From positions 1 to 13,444 of the forward strand of contig JANPJV010000073.1 in NCBI GenBank assembly GCA_031425695.1: DNA of 13,444 nt, read 5' to 3'. Position numbers and translations under genes: made by a program. Source of the DNA: JANPJV01 sp031425695 (GTDB lineage: Bacteria > Pseudomonadota > Gammaproteobacteria > Xanthomonadales > SZUA-5). The notes under the pieces are model-generated. The model saw nothing but the letters and a program-made list of their open reading frames with translations, had not been told where the DNA came from and did not search any database. Below are positions 1 through 6,366 of this stretch, in pieces (the stretch's first letter is position 1; each line of letters starts with the position of its first letter).

Positions 1-2
1 CC

Positions 3-593
3 CTGGAGCTGGACGAACCCAGCGACCTGACCGCAGGGATGAAGCAGGACGTGCTGGAGATGGAGACCATCATCCACGCCCTGCTGGAAGCCGAACGGCT
101 GAACGACCGGCACCGCGCTCTGGTCCGGTCCGAGGTGACTATCAGCGAGCTGATCGAGACCATGCTGACCGATTACTTTGCCCGCGACCGAGAGCACCTT
201 TCCGTGCAGATCGAGCGCGACGCCACCCTGCAGGCTGACCGCGTCCGGCTGACGCTGCTGCTGAAAAATCTAGTCGCAAACTCGCTGCGCTACGGAAACC
301 GGGCGCAGGGACCGGTTGAAATACAAATTTCGACGGAAGCAGACCGCCTGAAGATTGCGGTCCAGGATCACGGACCGCGGCTCAACGCGCATCAGGCTGA
401 GTCGCTCGGAGAGCCCTTTTTCCGCAGCGACGCCTCCCGAGCCCGCGACACGGGAGGCACTGGCCTGGGCCTGTACCTCGCCCAGCTGGTGGCCGAGGCC
501 CACGGCGGCTCACTCGCGGTGGATACGGAGTGGCAGCACGGCGCTCGGCTGGTCATTACGCTGCCGCTGCGCACGCAGCGCGAGAGGCATTAA
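3..593 (+). CDS. Sensor histidine kinase, C-terminal part (5' end outside window)
   Basis: This is the kinase core of a two-component sensor, which autophosphorylates and passes phosphate to a response regulator. The frame is open from the window edge, so the sensor region and probably the phospho-accepting His lie upstream. The first residues resemble the second helix of a HisKA dimerisation domain. Numbering from the Met at base 39, an HATPase_c domain follows: N box with K76-N77 and N81, D box D110-H-G112-P, and a glycine-rich lid with E125-P-F-F and the G139-G-T-G-L-G-L run. The D box reads DHGPR where DxGPG is usual, a small departure. The last strand is the usual end of these kinases, so the C-terminus is complete. 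No response regulator follows within the window, so its partner is probably upstream. The family is secure; the stimulus is unknown. Confidence 0.93.
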   Translation: MELDEPSDLTAGMKQDVLEMETIIHALLEAERLNDRHRALVRSEVTISELIETMLTDYFARDREHLSVQIERDATLQADRVRLTLLLKNLVANSLRYGNRAQGPVEIQISTEADRLKIAVQDHGPRLNAHQAESLGEPFFRSDASRARDTGGTGLGLYLAQLVAEAHGGSLAVDTEWQHGARLVITLPLRTQRERH

Positions 594-925
594 AGTTGGA
601 CACAAGGTCACGGCGGAACACTCGAATAGGCGAACGCCGGACGCTCAAGTTCAGGATCGGAAGTCAACCCTAGGGGGATAGCCTCGTAGACGCGTCGCAG
701 ATCAACGACGTTGAGTTCGCGCACTTGATCTGTCGTCAACTTGCGCTGGCAACATTCGTTGCCAACGCCCGCGCGACCGAAACATCTCGCAGCCAAAACT
801 GCCCAAACTCGATCGCCTTTTCGCCCAGACTGGGGTCCGACTATCGCGTTTGCGCCGGTCCTTAGGTGCGTGTCCTCGTCTTTTGGTGTCTCGGTTTCTA
901 CTTCGTCGGTTTTCACCGGCGCATC
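594..925. other. Intergenic stretch with no convincing gene
   Basis: About 330 bases separate the histidine kinase stop from the convergent stop of the beta-helix gene. A 102-codon minus-strand frame (608-916) is open and starts 10 bases past the beta-helix stop. Its product has a charged N-terminus and no motif I recognise, and I see no ribosome binding site. No clear hairpin with a T-run terminates either flanking gene. It may be a decayed gene or simple spacer. Confidence 0.5.
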
Positions 926-2404
926 CTACTCGAAGCCATTGCGATACACTGGATCTACCGGGGGCACCGGTGGCGCAGCGCCGACTTCCAGCGCGCCGAT
1001 GTCGCACTGATTCGCAGGACGAGTGTAGCCGCGCTGATCGAGCGCGATGCCCGTGCAGTTGGACGCTGGTATCGCGTTGATCGCCGGACTGCCGGTGGTC
1101 GGCAACACGGTGAGCGTTGAACCGCCGTTGAATCCAAGTGTAGCCAAAAGCGGCAGTGTCCCATTGGCCAGATCCGACGCCACATAGCCCGAGCTGGTGC
1201 CACGCGTCTGCACCAGATTGAAACCCTCCGACAGGAATGCGGCTTGGATGTCTGCGTTGGTGCCACTGATATTGCCGGCAATCAGCGTGTTCTTGAGGTT
1301 CAGCGAGCCGGAGATTGCGGTGATACCACCGCCATTGGCGTTAGAGCGATTGAACGCAATCGTATTGTTGATGACGATGACCGTTGCCGTGCCCGCGCTG
1401 GAGTTCTGCATTGCCAAACCGCCGCCCGTCCCTGCACCAGCAAAATTATTGACGATGGTCGAATTGGTCAGCGTCGCCCCTGCGCCGAACACGAACAGGC
1501 CGCCGCCGTCCGATATGGCCGTGTTGCCGGTAACCGTGCTGCCGACCAAGTTGAGCTTCGTTGCTGCGCCGAGGTTCGCCACATAGAGGCCGCCAGCGAA
1601 ATGCGCTTTATTGCCGGAGATCGTGCTGTAGTTGATGTTAAGGTTCGCGCTTTGGCTGGCGATGCCGCCGCCGGTTACGGTGCTCGTGGTCGCTGCCGTG
1701 TTGCCGGAGATCGTGCTGTAGTCGATCGTGAGCGTCTGGCCCGACACGTGTCGGATGCCGGCGCCAGGGCCGGAGCTGATGTTGTTGACGATGCGGCCCC
1801 GCGTGATGGTTGACGGCGCAGTGCCCAGGTCTTCGATGCCGCCCCCTTCATTGGTCGCGAAATTTTCGGCAATCGTGGTATCGACCAGACTGTAGCTGCC
1901 CGCGCCGATGAACAGACCGCCACCGCGCGCGCTCGCGTTGTTGTCGCGCACCTCGCAATTGCTCATCCGCAGGGTGCCTGCACTGGAAATCCCGCCACCA
2001 TCGGTTGCGAAACCGTTGCGCACAACCAAACGCCGCAAATCCACCTGCCCGCCGGTGATCGTGATCACCCGCGAGGTGTCCCTACCGTCAAGCTCGATGC
2101 TGCCATTACTCTCGATGATCAGATCGCGGCCGATGGTCAGGGTCGAGTTCAAGCTGATCGTGCCGGCAAGTCCTGGCGCGAACACGATGCGATCGCCCGC
2201 GAGTGCATTCCCGATTGCGTTGCGCAGCGTCCCGGTACCCGTATCGTCAAGTGAAACCACCACCAGATCCGCCGCCATCGCAGGAGCGCAGGTCAGACTC
2301 AATGCGAGCCATACGCCCACCCACGGACGGTTAGAACCAGGCACGCAAGGGCCGCGCCCCGCATACCGATGGCTGAGCGATACCGCGGCATACGGGGTGT
2401 GCAT
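926..2404 (-). CDS. Exported parallel beta-helix protein, choice-of-anchor Q type
   Basis: This is a 492-residue predicted exported protein of unknown ligand. The N-terminus has a hydrophobic core (VGVWLALSL) and a signal-peptidase site after A-M-A (residues 42-44). A GTG at residue 21 would give a more typical signal length. Residues from about 60 to 400 form many short repeats of the S-T-I-S-G-N ... G-G-G type, the hallmark of right-handed parallel beta-helix (Pbl/Pmp-like) folds. Near the C-terminus are G-S-P-A-I-N, D-Q-R-G and C-D-I-G-A-L-E, the signature of the choice-of-anchor Q domain. After a proline-rich linker it ends in YRNGFE. The frame stays open back to 2587, but a sigma70-like promoter lies inside that extension and the signal peptide fits the start at 2404. 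It is transcribed alone and convergent with the histidine kinase. The family call is firm; function (surface adhesion or polysaccharide binding) is a guess. Confidence 0.85.
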   Translation of the reverse strand: MHTPYAAVSLSHRYAGRGPCVPGSNRPWVGVWLALSLTCAPAMAADLVVVSLDDTGTGTLRNAIGNALAGDRIVFAPGLAGTISLNSTLTIGRDLIIESNGSIELDGRDTSRVITITGGQVDLRRLVVRNGFATDGGGISSAGTLRMSNCEVRDNNASARGGGLFIGAGSYSLVDTTIAENFATNEGGGIEDLGTAPSTITRGRIVNNISSGPGAGIRHVSGQTLTIDYSTISGNTAATTSTVTGGGIASQSANLNINYSTISGNKAHFAGGLYVANLGAATKLNLVGSTVTGNTAISDGGGLFVFGAGATLTNSTIVNNFAGAGTGGGLAMQNSSAGTATVIVINNTIAFNRSNANGGGITAISGSLNLKNTLIAGNISGTNADIQAAFLSEGFNLVQTRGTSSGYVASDLANGTLPLLATLGFNGGSTLTVLPTTGSPAINAIPASNCTGIALDQRGYTRPANQCDIGALEVGAAPPVPPVDPVYRNGFE

Positions 2405-2439
2405 GGTGCAATCCGAAAGGAAAAGGCGAGCTGCTGCCC

Positions 2440-2469
2440 AGCGTATTTCACAGGTTAAAGGACTGTCAA
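2440..2469 (-). promoter_or_regulatory. Sigma70-like promoter for the beta-helix gene
   Basis: On the minus strand a perfect -35 box TTGACA (2469-2464) is followed after 18 bases by TACGCT (2445-2440) as a -10 box. Transcription would start near 2432, leaving a leader of about 30 bases before the ATG at 2404. The -10 box is weak and no strong Shine-Dalgarno sequence follows. Confidence 0.5.
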
Positions 2470-2548
2470 TGCAGTTAGGCTCTGAGATGTCATAGGCAAC
2501 AGACGCTGCCAGACGCTGCAGTTCGACTAGCGCGTTCGTGCGGGACCG

Positions 2549-2667
2549 GACAGCCACCGATCCTGACGGGATAGGTGAGATAGCCACCGATCCTGGGTCC
2601 GGATCGTCGGTGCGGATCGGGGGGGTCCGGATTGGGAGGTCCGGATTGGGACAGCAACCGATCCTGA
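2549..2667. repeat. Short direct repeats upstream of RAYT copy 1
   Basis: Two families of short repeats lie here. AGCCACCGATCCTG occurs at 2552-2565 and 2582-2595, with a one-mismatch copy (AGCAACCGATCCTG) at 2653-2666. GGTCCGGATTGGGA is perfectly tandem at 2624-2637 and 2638-2651. The first repeat is preceded by GGAC, giving GGACAGCC, the reverse complement of the GGCTGTCC that recurs downstream of RAYT copy 1. Copy 1 is therefore bracketed by inverted GGACAGCC/GGCTGTCC motifs. This suggests element-associated repeats, but a definite end cannot be drawn. Confidence 0.6.
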
Positions 2668-2798
2668 GATGAGGCGACGGCTGGCCGTCCCGACGTGACC
2701 AGGAAATCGGGCACAGCCAATGGCCTGTCGCCGACTTCCTACAGGAACACCCGACACCTCCCTACAGACACGATCGATGGCGGTCGCAACAATGGGCC

Positions 2799-3724
2799 AT
2801 GACTCAAGCACGCGACCATTGTCATTGCCGGCCAACAAGGCCTGTACCACTGCACTAACCGCTGCGTGCGGCGAGCGTGGCTGTGTGGCATCGATCCGGA
2901 TACCAAGCAGAACTACGAACACCGCAAGGAGATGGTCGCCGAGCGCATCAAGCGACTCGGCGAGATCTTTGCCGTCGGAATTTACGGCTACGCCGTGATG
3001 AGCAACCACCTGCATGTGGTGCTCTCGATCGGGCCATCTGTCCCGGCGAATTGGTCGGATGAGGAGGCCATCGGTCGCTGGTTGCACTTGTACCCGGCGC
3101 GAACCCCGGAACGGATGGACGAAAAGCGCACAGCATTCTTGGGCAACCCCGACGCTGTTACGTGCTGCCGCGAACGGCTGACGGACTTGTCCTGGTTCAT
3201 GCGCTCCCTCGACGAGTTCGTCGCCAGACAAGCCAATGCCGAGGATGGAAAGAACGGACTATTCTGGCAAGGCCGCTACAAGTGTCAGGCCCTGACCGAT
3301 GAGCGCGCACTAGCGGAAGCGATGGCCTACGTCGATCTCAACCCTATCCGCACCGGAATCGCAGGCAAGCTTGAAGACTCAGAACACACGAGCATTGCGC
3401 TGCGGCTGGACTCACTGCGCATGCAGCCAGGGCTGGCCGACAAACCCTTGCAGCCCGTCGCCGGCGTCGGCGTTTTCCAACGGCTACCGATGAGCAATCG
3501 TCAATACGTTGACTTGGTTGATTTCACGGGTCGCCAGATTCGCCCCGGAAAGCGTGGCCACATCGCCGAGAACGAACCACCCGCTTTGCGTCGCCTGGGA
3601 CTCGACACCAGGCACTGGACCGGTCAGGTCAAAGGCATTGGCTCCGGCTACTGGCGCATCGTCGGGCGGCCAAAAGTGGATGAAGGGCATCGGCTTTGCG
3701 CGGAGGCTGGCCTCGGCTCGGTAG
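2799..3724 (+). pseudogene. RAYT-like transposase (Y1_Tnp), copy 1, frameshifted
   Basis: This is a HUH single-strand DNA transposase of the REP-associated type (Y1_Tnp, COG1943). The core, read from about 2818, has the H-L-H metal motif in MSNHLHVV, the SWFMRSL block, a GLFWQGRYK block, and the candidate nucleophile Tyr in YVDLNP, so the active site is intact. Both ends are broken relative to copy 2. An ATG at 2799 opens with MTQAR but runs to a stop at 2856; the matching continuation (GLYHCTNRCVRRAWLCG) is one frame over, so there is an indel near 2811-2817. At about 3655-3670 roughly 35 bases are missing compared with copy 2, and the family tail (QKWMKGIGFARRL) resumes in another frame, ending at the TAG at 3722-3724. 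A shorter product could start at the GTG at 2866 and read out of frame to 3789. Most likely it is an inactive relic. Confidence 0.8.
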
Positions 3725-3782
3725 CCAAGCAGCATCAAGAAATCTTGGCGCCGCTGGCGCCTGGAGGCGTTGGCTTGTCTAC
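3721..3782 (+). repeat. REP-pair (REPIN-like) inverted structure
   Basis: The stretch begins with GTAG (overlapping the copy 1 stop) and ends with CTAC, so a GTAG head faces outward on each strand. The outer arms GTAGCCAAGC (3721-3730) and GCTTGTCTAC (3773-3782) pair with one mismatch. Inside are CCAAG...CTTGG (3725-3748), GGCGCC-GCT-GGCGCC (3747-3761) and CGCC-TGGA-GGCG. REP sequences recognised by RAYTs carry a GTxG tetranucleotide 5' of a hairpin and are often paired next to the transposase gene. Assignment rests on form and position only; no second copy occurs in this window. Confidence 0.4.
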
Positions 3783-3804
3783 GTCTTGAGCTCCCCCAAA
3801 CCGA

Positions 3805-4003
3805 TACCGCAGCCATCAAGAAGATGGCTGTCCCTGGCTTCGGCTGTCCCTGCGCCCGTCCCTGGCTTCGCCCGCCGTTTGCCGCCTGCAGCCTCGACAC
3901 CTACCGCAACCATCAAGAAGATGGCTGTCCCTGGCTTCGCCCGCTTTGGCTGTCCCTGGCTTCGCCCGCTTTGGCTGTCCCTGGCTTCGGTCCCTGGCTT
4001 CGG
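3805..4003 (+). repeat. Minisatellite of 25-bp units plus 38-bp direct repeat
   Basis: A 38-base segment (3805-3842) recurs at 3902-3939 with one mismatch. Its second half, GGCTGTCCCTGGCTTCG, continues into a 25-bp tandem array: units at 3923-3947 and 3948-3972, then a partial unit from 3973 and a further fragment to about 4003. Degenerate copies lie at 3840-3890. Each unit contains a small GGC-TTC-GCC hairpin. Frames through the array are open only because of the repeat, so no protein is called. It ends about 60 bases before the antitoxin start and may hold that operon's promoter region. Confidence 0.8.
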
Positions 4004-4063
4004 CGGGGTGGCAACCTTTCGCGCGGTATCATCGGCGTCAACCGTCAATATCGAGCGCCGCTT

Positions 4064-4264
4064 ATGAGCACCGCGATCGAACATATCACTATGCAACTCG
4101 CAAAGTTGCCCCCGGAGCGGCTTGAAGAAGTGGTCGACTTCGTCGACTTCATCGCTACCCGCGAACAGGAACGCCGCTTGGTTCGGGCCGCGCAAGTCGT
4201 CAGTGAGGCCGCGTTGGAAACGCTCTGGTCAAACGAGACTGACGCCGCGTATGACCGCCTATGA
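4064..4264 (+). CDS. Antitoxin of a MazF/PemK-type toxin-antitoxin pair
   Basis: This is a 66-residue acidic protein. Its N-terminal half (LAKLPPERLEEVVDFVDFI) is the helical block typical of DUF2281-like small antitoxins. The C-terminal stretch ETLWSNETDAAYDRL matches the W-x-N-x-x-D-A-A-Y-D-x-L tail found in antitoxins paired with PemK/MazF-like toxins, where it wraps the toxin. The stop overlaps the toxin start by 14 bases, so translation is probably coupled. By analogy it should neutralise the toxin and may repress the operon. A TATCAT at 4027-4032 is a possible -10 box, but no matching -35 box is seen. The start is the only ATG that fits the domain. Confidence 0.82.
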   Translation: MSTAIEHITMQLAKLPPERLEEVVDFVDFIATREQERRLVRAAQVVSEAALETLWSNETDAAYDRL

Positions 4265-4589
4265 CTTCGGCGATGTTCTGCTGGTGCCGTTCCCATTCAC
4301 GGACCAGACGGGTGTCAAGCAGCGACCCGCTGTCGTCGTCAACTCCGCGCGTTACCAGCGCGAACGGCCCGATCTGATCTTTATGCCCATCACCAGCCAG
4401 AATCAGGGTTCGGTGCGTTTCGGAGACGTCCCCATCGCCGACATCGGCGCCGCCGGCCTGCTCATGCCTGGCGTCATCAAGCCGATCCTGTTCACCATGG
4501 AAGCCAAGCTCGTCCGCAAGTCGCTCGGCCGTTTGGCAGACGAAGATCAACGCGCATTGCGCCACTGCATCGCACTTCTGATCGGCTGA
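4251..4589 (+). CDS. MazF/PemK-family endoribonuclease toxin
   Basis: This is a 112-residue toxin of the PemK/MazF (CcdB-like barrel) family, predicted to cleave mRNA when its antitoxin is lost. It opens with the family block YDFGDVLLVPFPFTDQ. The next strand, QRPAVVV, carries R25, and PITS carries T48-S49, positions that correspond to the catalytic Arg and Thr of MazF. The middle GLLMPGVIKP block and the C-terminal helices are present, so it looks full length. The ATG at 4251 lies within the antitoxin's last codons; a longer open frame upstream is antitoxin sequence read out of frame. The pair sits between two RAYT copies, a usual setting for mobile toxin-antitoxin modules. Its cleavage specificity cannot be read from the sequence. 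Confidence 0.92.
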   Translation: MTAYDFGDVLLVPFPFTDQTGVKQRPAVVVNSARYQRERPDLIFMPITSQNQGSVRFGDVPIADIGAAGLLMPGVIKPILFTMEAKLVRKSLGRLADEDQRALRHCIALLIG

Positions 4590-4640
4590 TCGCCCCTTGC
4601 GAAAAGTTGCCTTCGTCAGCTTCGGCAAAGAGTGGCTGTC

Positions 4641-4670
4641 CTGATCTTCTTGTGAACCAAGAGAGATCAG
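4641..4670 (+). repeat. Long hairpin after the toxin gene
   Basis: CTGATCTTCTTG (4641-4652) pairs with CAAGAGAGATCAG (4658-4670) over 12 base pairs with one bulged G, around a 5-base loop. It lies 51 bases after the toxin stop and just outside the apparent left boundary of the RAYT copy 2 unit. No T-run follows on the plus strand, so it is not a canonical intrinsic terminator. A GGCTGTCC motif sits directly before it. It may act as a terminator or be an element-associated palindrome. Confidence 0.55.
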
Positions 4671-4676
4671 ACAAGG

Positions 4677-5927
4677 AGAAATCTGGACAGTCGAGATCTG
4701 AGAGATCTGAAGCGGCAACGCAGATGCCAAAGGGACAAGCCTGGGCAAGGCGATGAAAATGGATTCGACAGCGGCGGCGAAGCCGCGGCGTCAACGCGAA
4801 TCTTCTAACCGGTGGGCCGCGCGATCGCATGATTCGCGAATCGAACGTCCCTCCCCGTCCGCCCGCGAATCAGATCGCCAAGCGTTCCAGGTGCCGCGCT
4901 ACACCGATCCCGCGCAGCCACGTCTGTTCGATCTCCCGAGCCTTGTCGATCAGCACCTCGGCCGCACCGATCGCTCCGAAGTATCCCGAGCCGACGGCAA
5001 GCACCTGGCGATGCCATCGATCAGTGGTGTAGCCGATGCTCCTCAGCGCAGCTGGCGGCGGGCCGGATATGGTGCCGCGCTTGCCGGGGTGAATGTGGCG
5101 ACCTGTGTGGTCGACGAGTTCCAGGTAGTCGCGCTGTTTGAGCGTCAGTACGCCGAATCCGCGCACACCCAGCACAGGCGCCAATGGCTGATCGGCTTGA
5201 TGGCGATCCTTCTCGATCACATCGAGGCGTTTGCGAGCGGATGTGTGCGCTGACTCATCAAGGCTGTCGCAGATCTTGGCTCGAACCGGGTTGAGATCGA
5301 CGTAGGCCATCGCCGACAACACCGCGGTCTCGTCAAGCAAGGTTTGGCACTTGAACCTTGCCTCCCAGAAGTGCCCTTTGCAGCCATCCTCGCGGTTCGC
5401 ACGCCGAGCGATAGGCTCGGCCAGGCAGCGCATGAACCAGGACAAGTCGCACAGCCGTTTACGTAACTCCTTGATTCGATCAACGTTCCCCGCCAGCACT
5501 TCGGCGCGATTGTCGGCGTCCACATCCTTCCGCGAGTACAAGCGTGACCAGCGAGCAGCAACCTCATCGGCAGTCCACTTGGCAGCGGCTTGCGGAATCA
5601 CCTCCACGACCACGTGCAGGTGGTTGCTCATCACTGCATACCCCCAGACGGCCACTGAGAAAATCTCAGCGAGTTCGCCGATTCGGGCCTCCACCCATTG
5701 CCGTCTGTGCTCGTACGAACGACCGCTCTCGTGATCCTCGCCGCAGAGCCATGCCCGCCGTACGCAGCGCGAAACGCAGTGATAGGTCCCCGGCGAACCG
5801 GAGGGCGCAAGGATTGAGCGGGCGTAGGTCATGGAGCCAGCATCGACCTCTCCGCAAGGCCGCGCAGTCAGAAATCGGCACGAAGCGGTGTAGGAAAATT
5901 CCGAAACTCGTGTGTCCCGTGTCTGTT
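4677..5927 (-). mobile_element. RAYT unit, copy 2 (about 1.25 kb, apparently intact)
   Basis: The boundaries come from comparison with copy 3 in this window. Similarity starts near ATCTGGACAGTC (4681) and stops sharply after GTGTCCCGTGTCTGTT (ending 5927); outside these points the two loci are unrelated. The unit holds one transposase gene, about 190 bases of 3' flank and about 95 bases of 5' flank. The 3' flank contains a GC-rich hairpin, GCGGC-GAA-GCCGC (4774-4786), that copy 3 keeps with a changed loop. I see no target duplication or terminal inverted repeats, which fits HUH elements. The exact left end is uncertain by several bases. Confidence 0.65.
4870..5832 (-). CDS. RAYT-like transposase (Y1_Tnp), copy 2, intact
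   Basis: This 320-residue HUH transposase of the REP-associated type is the only undamaged one of three in the window. Such enzymes nick and rejoin single-stranded DNA at hairpins through a covalent tyrosine link. The metal-binding H71-L-H73 sits in MSNHLHVV. SWFMRCL (131-137) and GHFWEARFK (153-161) are the usual core blocks. Y177 in AYVDLNPVRA corresponds to the nucleophile in the Y-I-x-x-N-P motif of E. coli RayT. It is about twice the E. coli enzyme's length, with a C-terminal extension (about 195-320) containing LKQRDYLELVDHTGR and HPGKRG, shared with the other copies. The frame runs far upstream of 5832, but copies 2 and 3 both begin with MTYARSILAPSGSPGTYHC, so that ATG is chosen. Confidence 0.9.
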   Translation of the reverse strand: MTYARSILAPSGSPGTYHCVSRCVRRAWLCGEDHESGRSYEHRRQWVEARIGELAEIFSVAVWGYAVMSNHLHVVVEVIPQAAAKWTADEVAARWSRLYSRKDVDADNRAEVLAGNVDRIKELRKRLCDLSWFMRCLAEPIARRANREDGCKGHFWEARFKCQTLLDETAVLSAMAYVDLNPVRAKICDSLDESAHTSARKRLDVIEKDRHQADQPLAPVLGVRGFGVLTLKQRDYLELVDHTGRHIHPGKRGTISGPPPAALRSIGYTTDRWHRQVLAVGSGYFGAIGAAEVLIDKAREIEQTWLRGIGVARHLERLAI

Positions 5928-5930
5928 TCG

Positions 5931-6276
5931 CGCCTCGGCCAGCGCGATCGACTGTCGCGGTCGCCTGTATAGCGTCGACACCACCAACCCTCCGGGCGGG
6001 CGCTTGTATCGCGTCGATCGCGTCGATGGCGCGATCACGCTGGTTGGAAACACCGGCTACGTATCGAGCCTGGCACACGGCCCCATCGACTTCGACAACG
6101 CCAGCGGCCAACTCATGGGTTGGGTACAGGCCCAATCGGGCGCCTACATCGGTTACGGCAGCTACAGCCTGACTACCGGCTTTTTCACCGCGATCTCGAC
6201 CACGCCTCAGTTGATCATGGGCGCCGGCGCCTTGAACAGCCGCTGCTGGGAGCGCTATGCCGACGGCTTCGAATGA
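5931..6276 (+). pseudogene. 3' remnant of an exported beta-propeller-like protein gene
   Basis: An open frame reads from the right edge of the RAYT copy 2 unit to a TGA at 6274-6276. The product contains two propeller-blade-like stretches (GRLYSVDTTNPPGG and LYRVDRVDGAITLVGNTG), then DFDNASGQLMGW and YSLTTGFFTAI, resembling extracellular repeat-propeller proteins. It ends in RYADGFE, like the NGFE end of the beta-helix protein in this window. No start codon with a signal peptide is present. The frame continues leftward only through RAYT flank, so the N-terminal part is missing. The other half is not found on the far side of the RAYT unit, so loss or rearrangement as well as insertion is likely. 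A TTG at 6004 could start a 90-residue product, but this is unlikely to be functional. Confidence 0.7.
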
Positions 6277-6366
6277 TTGCCGGTGGGACGCTGGTGTTTT
6301 CCCCCGGTGCGGCCGCGGCGCGGTGCCCTGCCCCAACTCAGGTGAGCCGCTTCGCCGCACACCAGG

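Noticed and set aside
1908..2495. Plus-strand open frame of 195 codons opposite the beta-helix gene
   Set aside because: It is the antisense of a clear repeat protein and its own product has no recognisable motif or start signal.
2405..2587. N-terminal extension of the beta-helix gene to the ATG at 2587
   Set aside because: The extra 61 residues precede a normal signal peptide and the stretch contains a good promoter, so the start at 2404 is preferred.
3805..4003. Possible CRISPR array
   Set aside because: The 25-bp units are directly adjacent with no unique spacers, and no cas genes are near.
5833..6360. 176-residue N-terminal extension of RAYT copy 2
   Set aside because: It runs antisense through the element flank and the propeller-like remnant; the family start MTYARS at 5832 is shared with copy 3.
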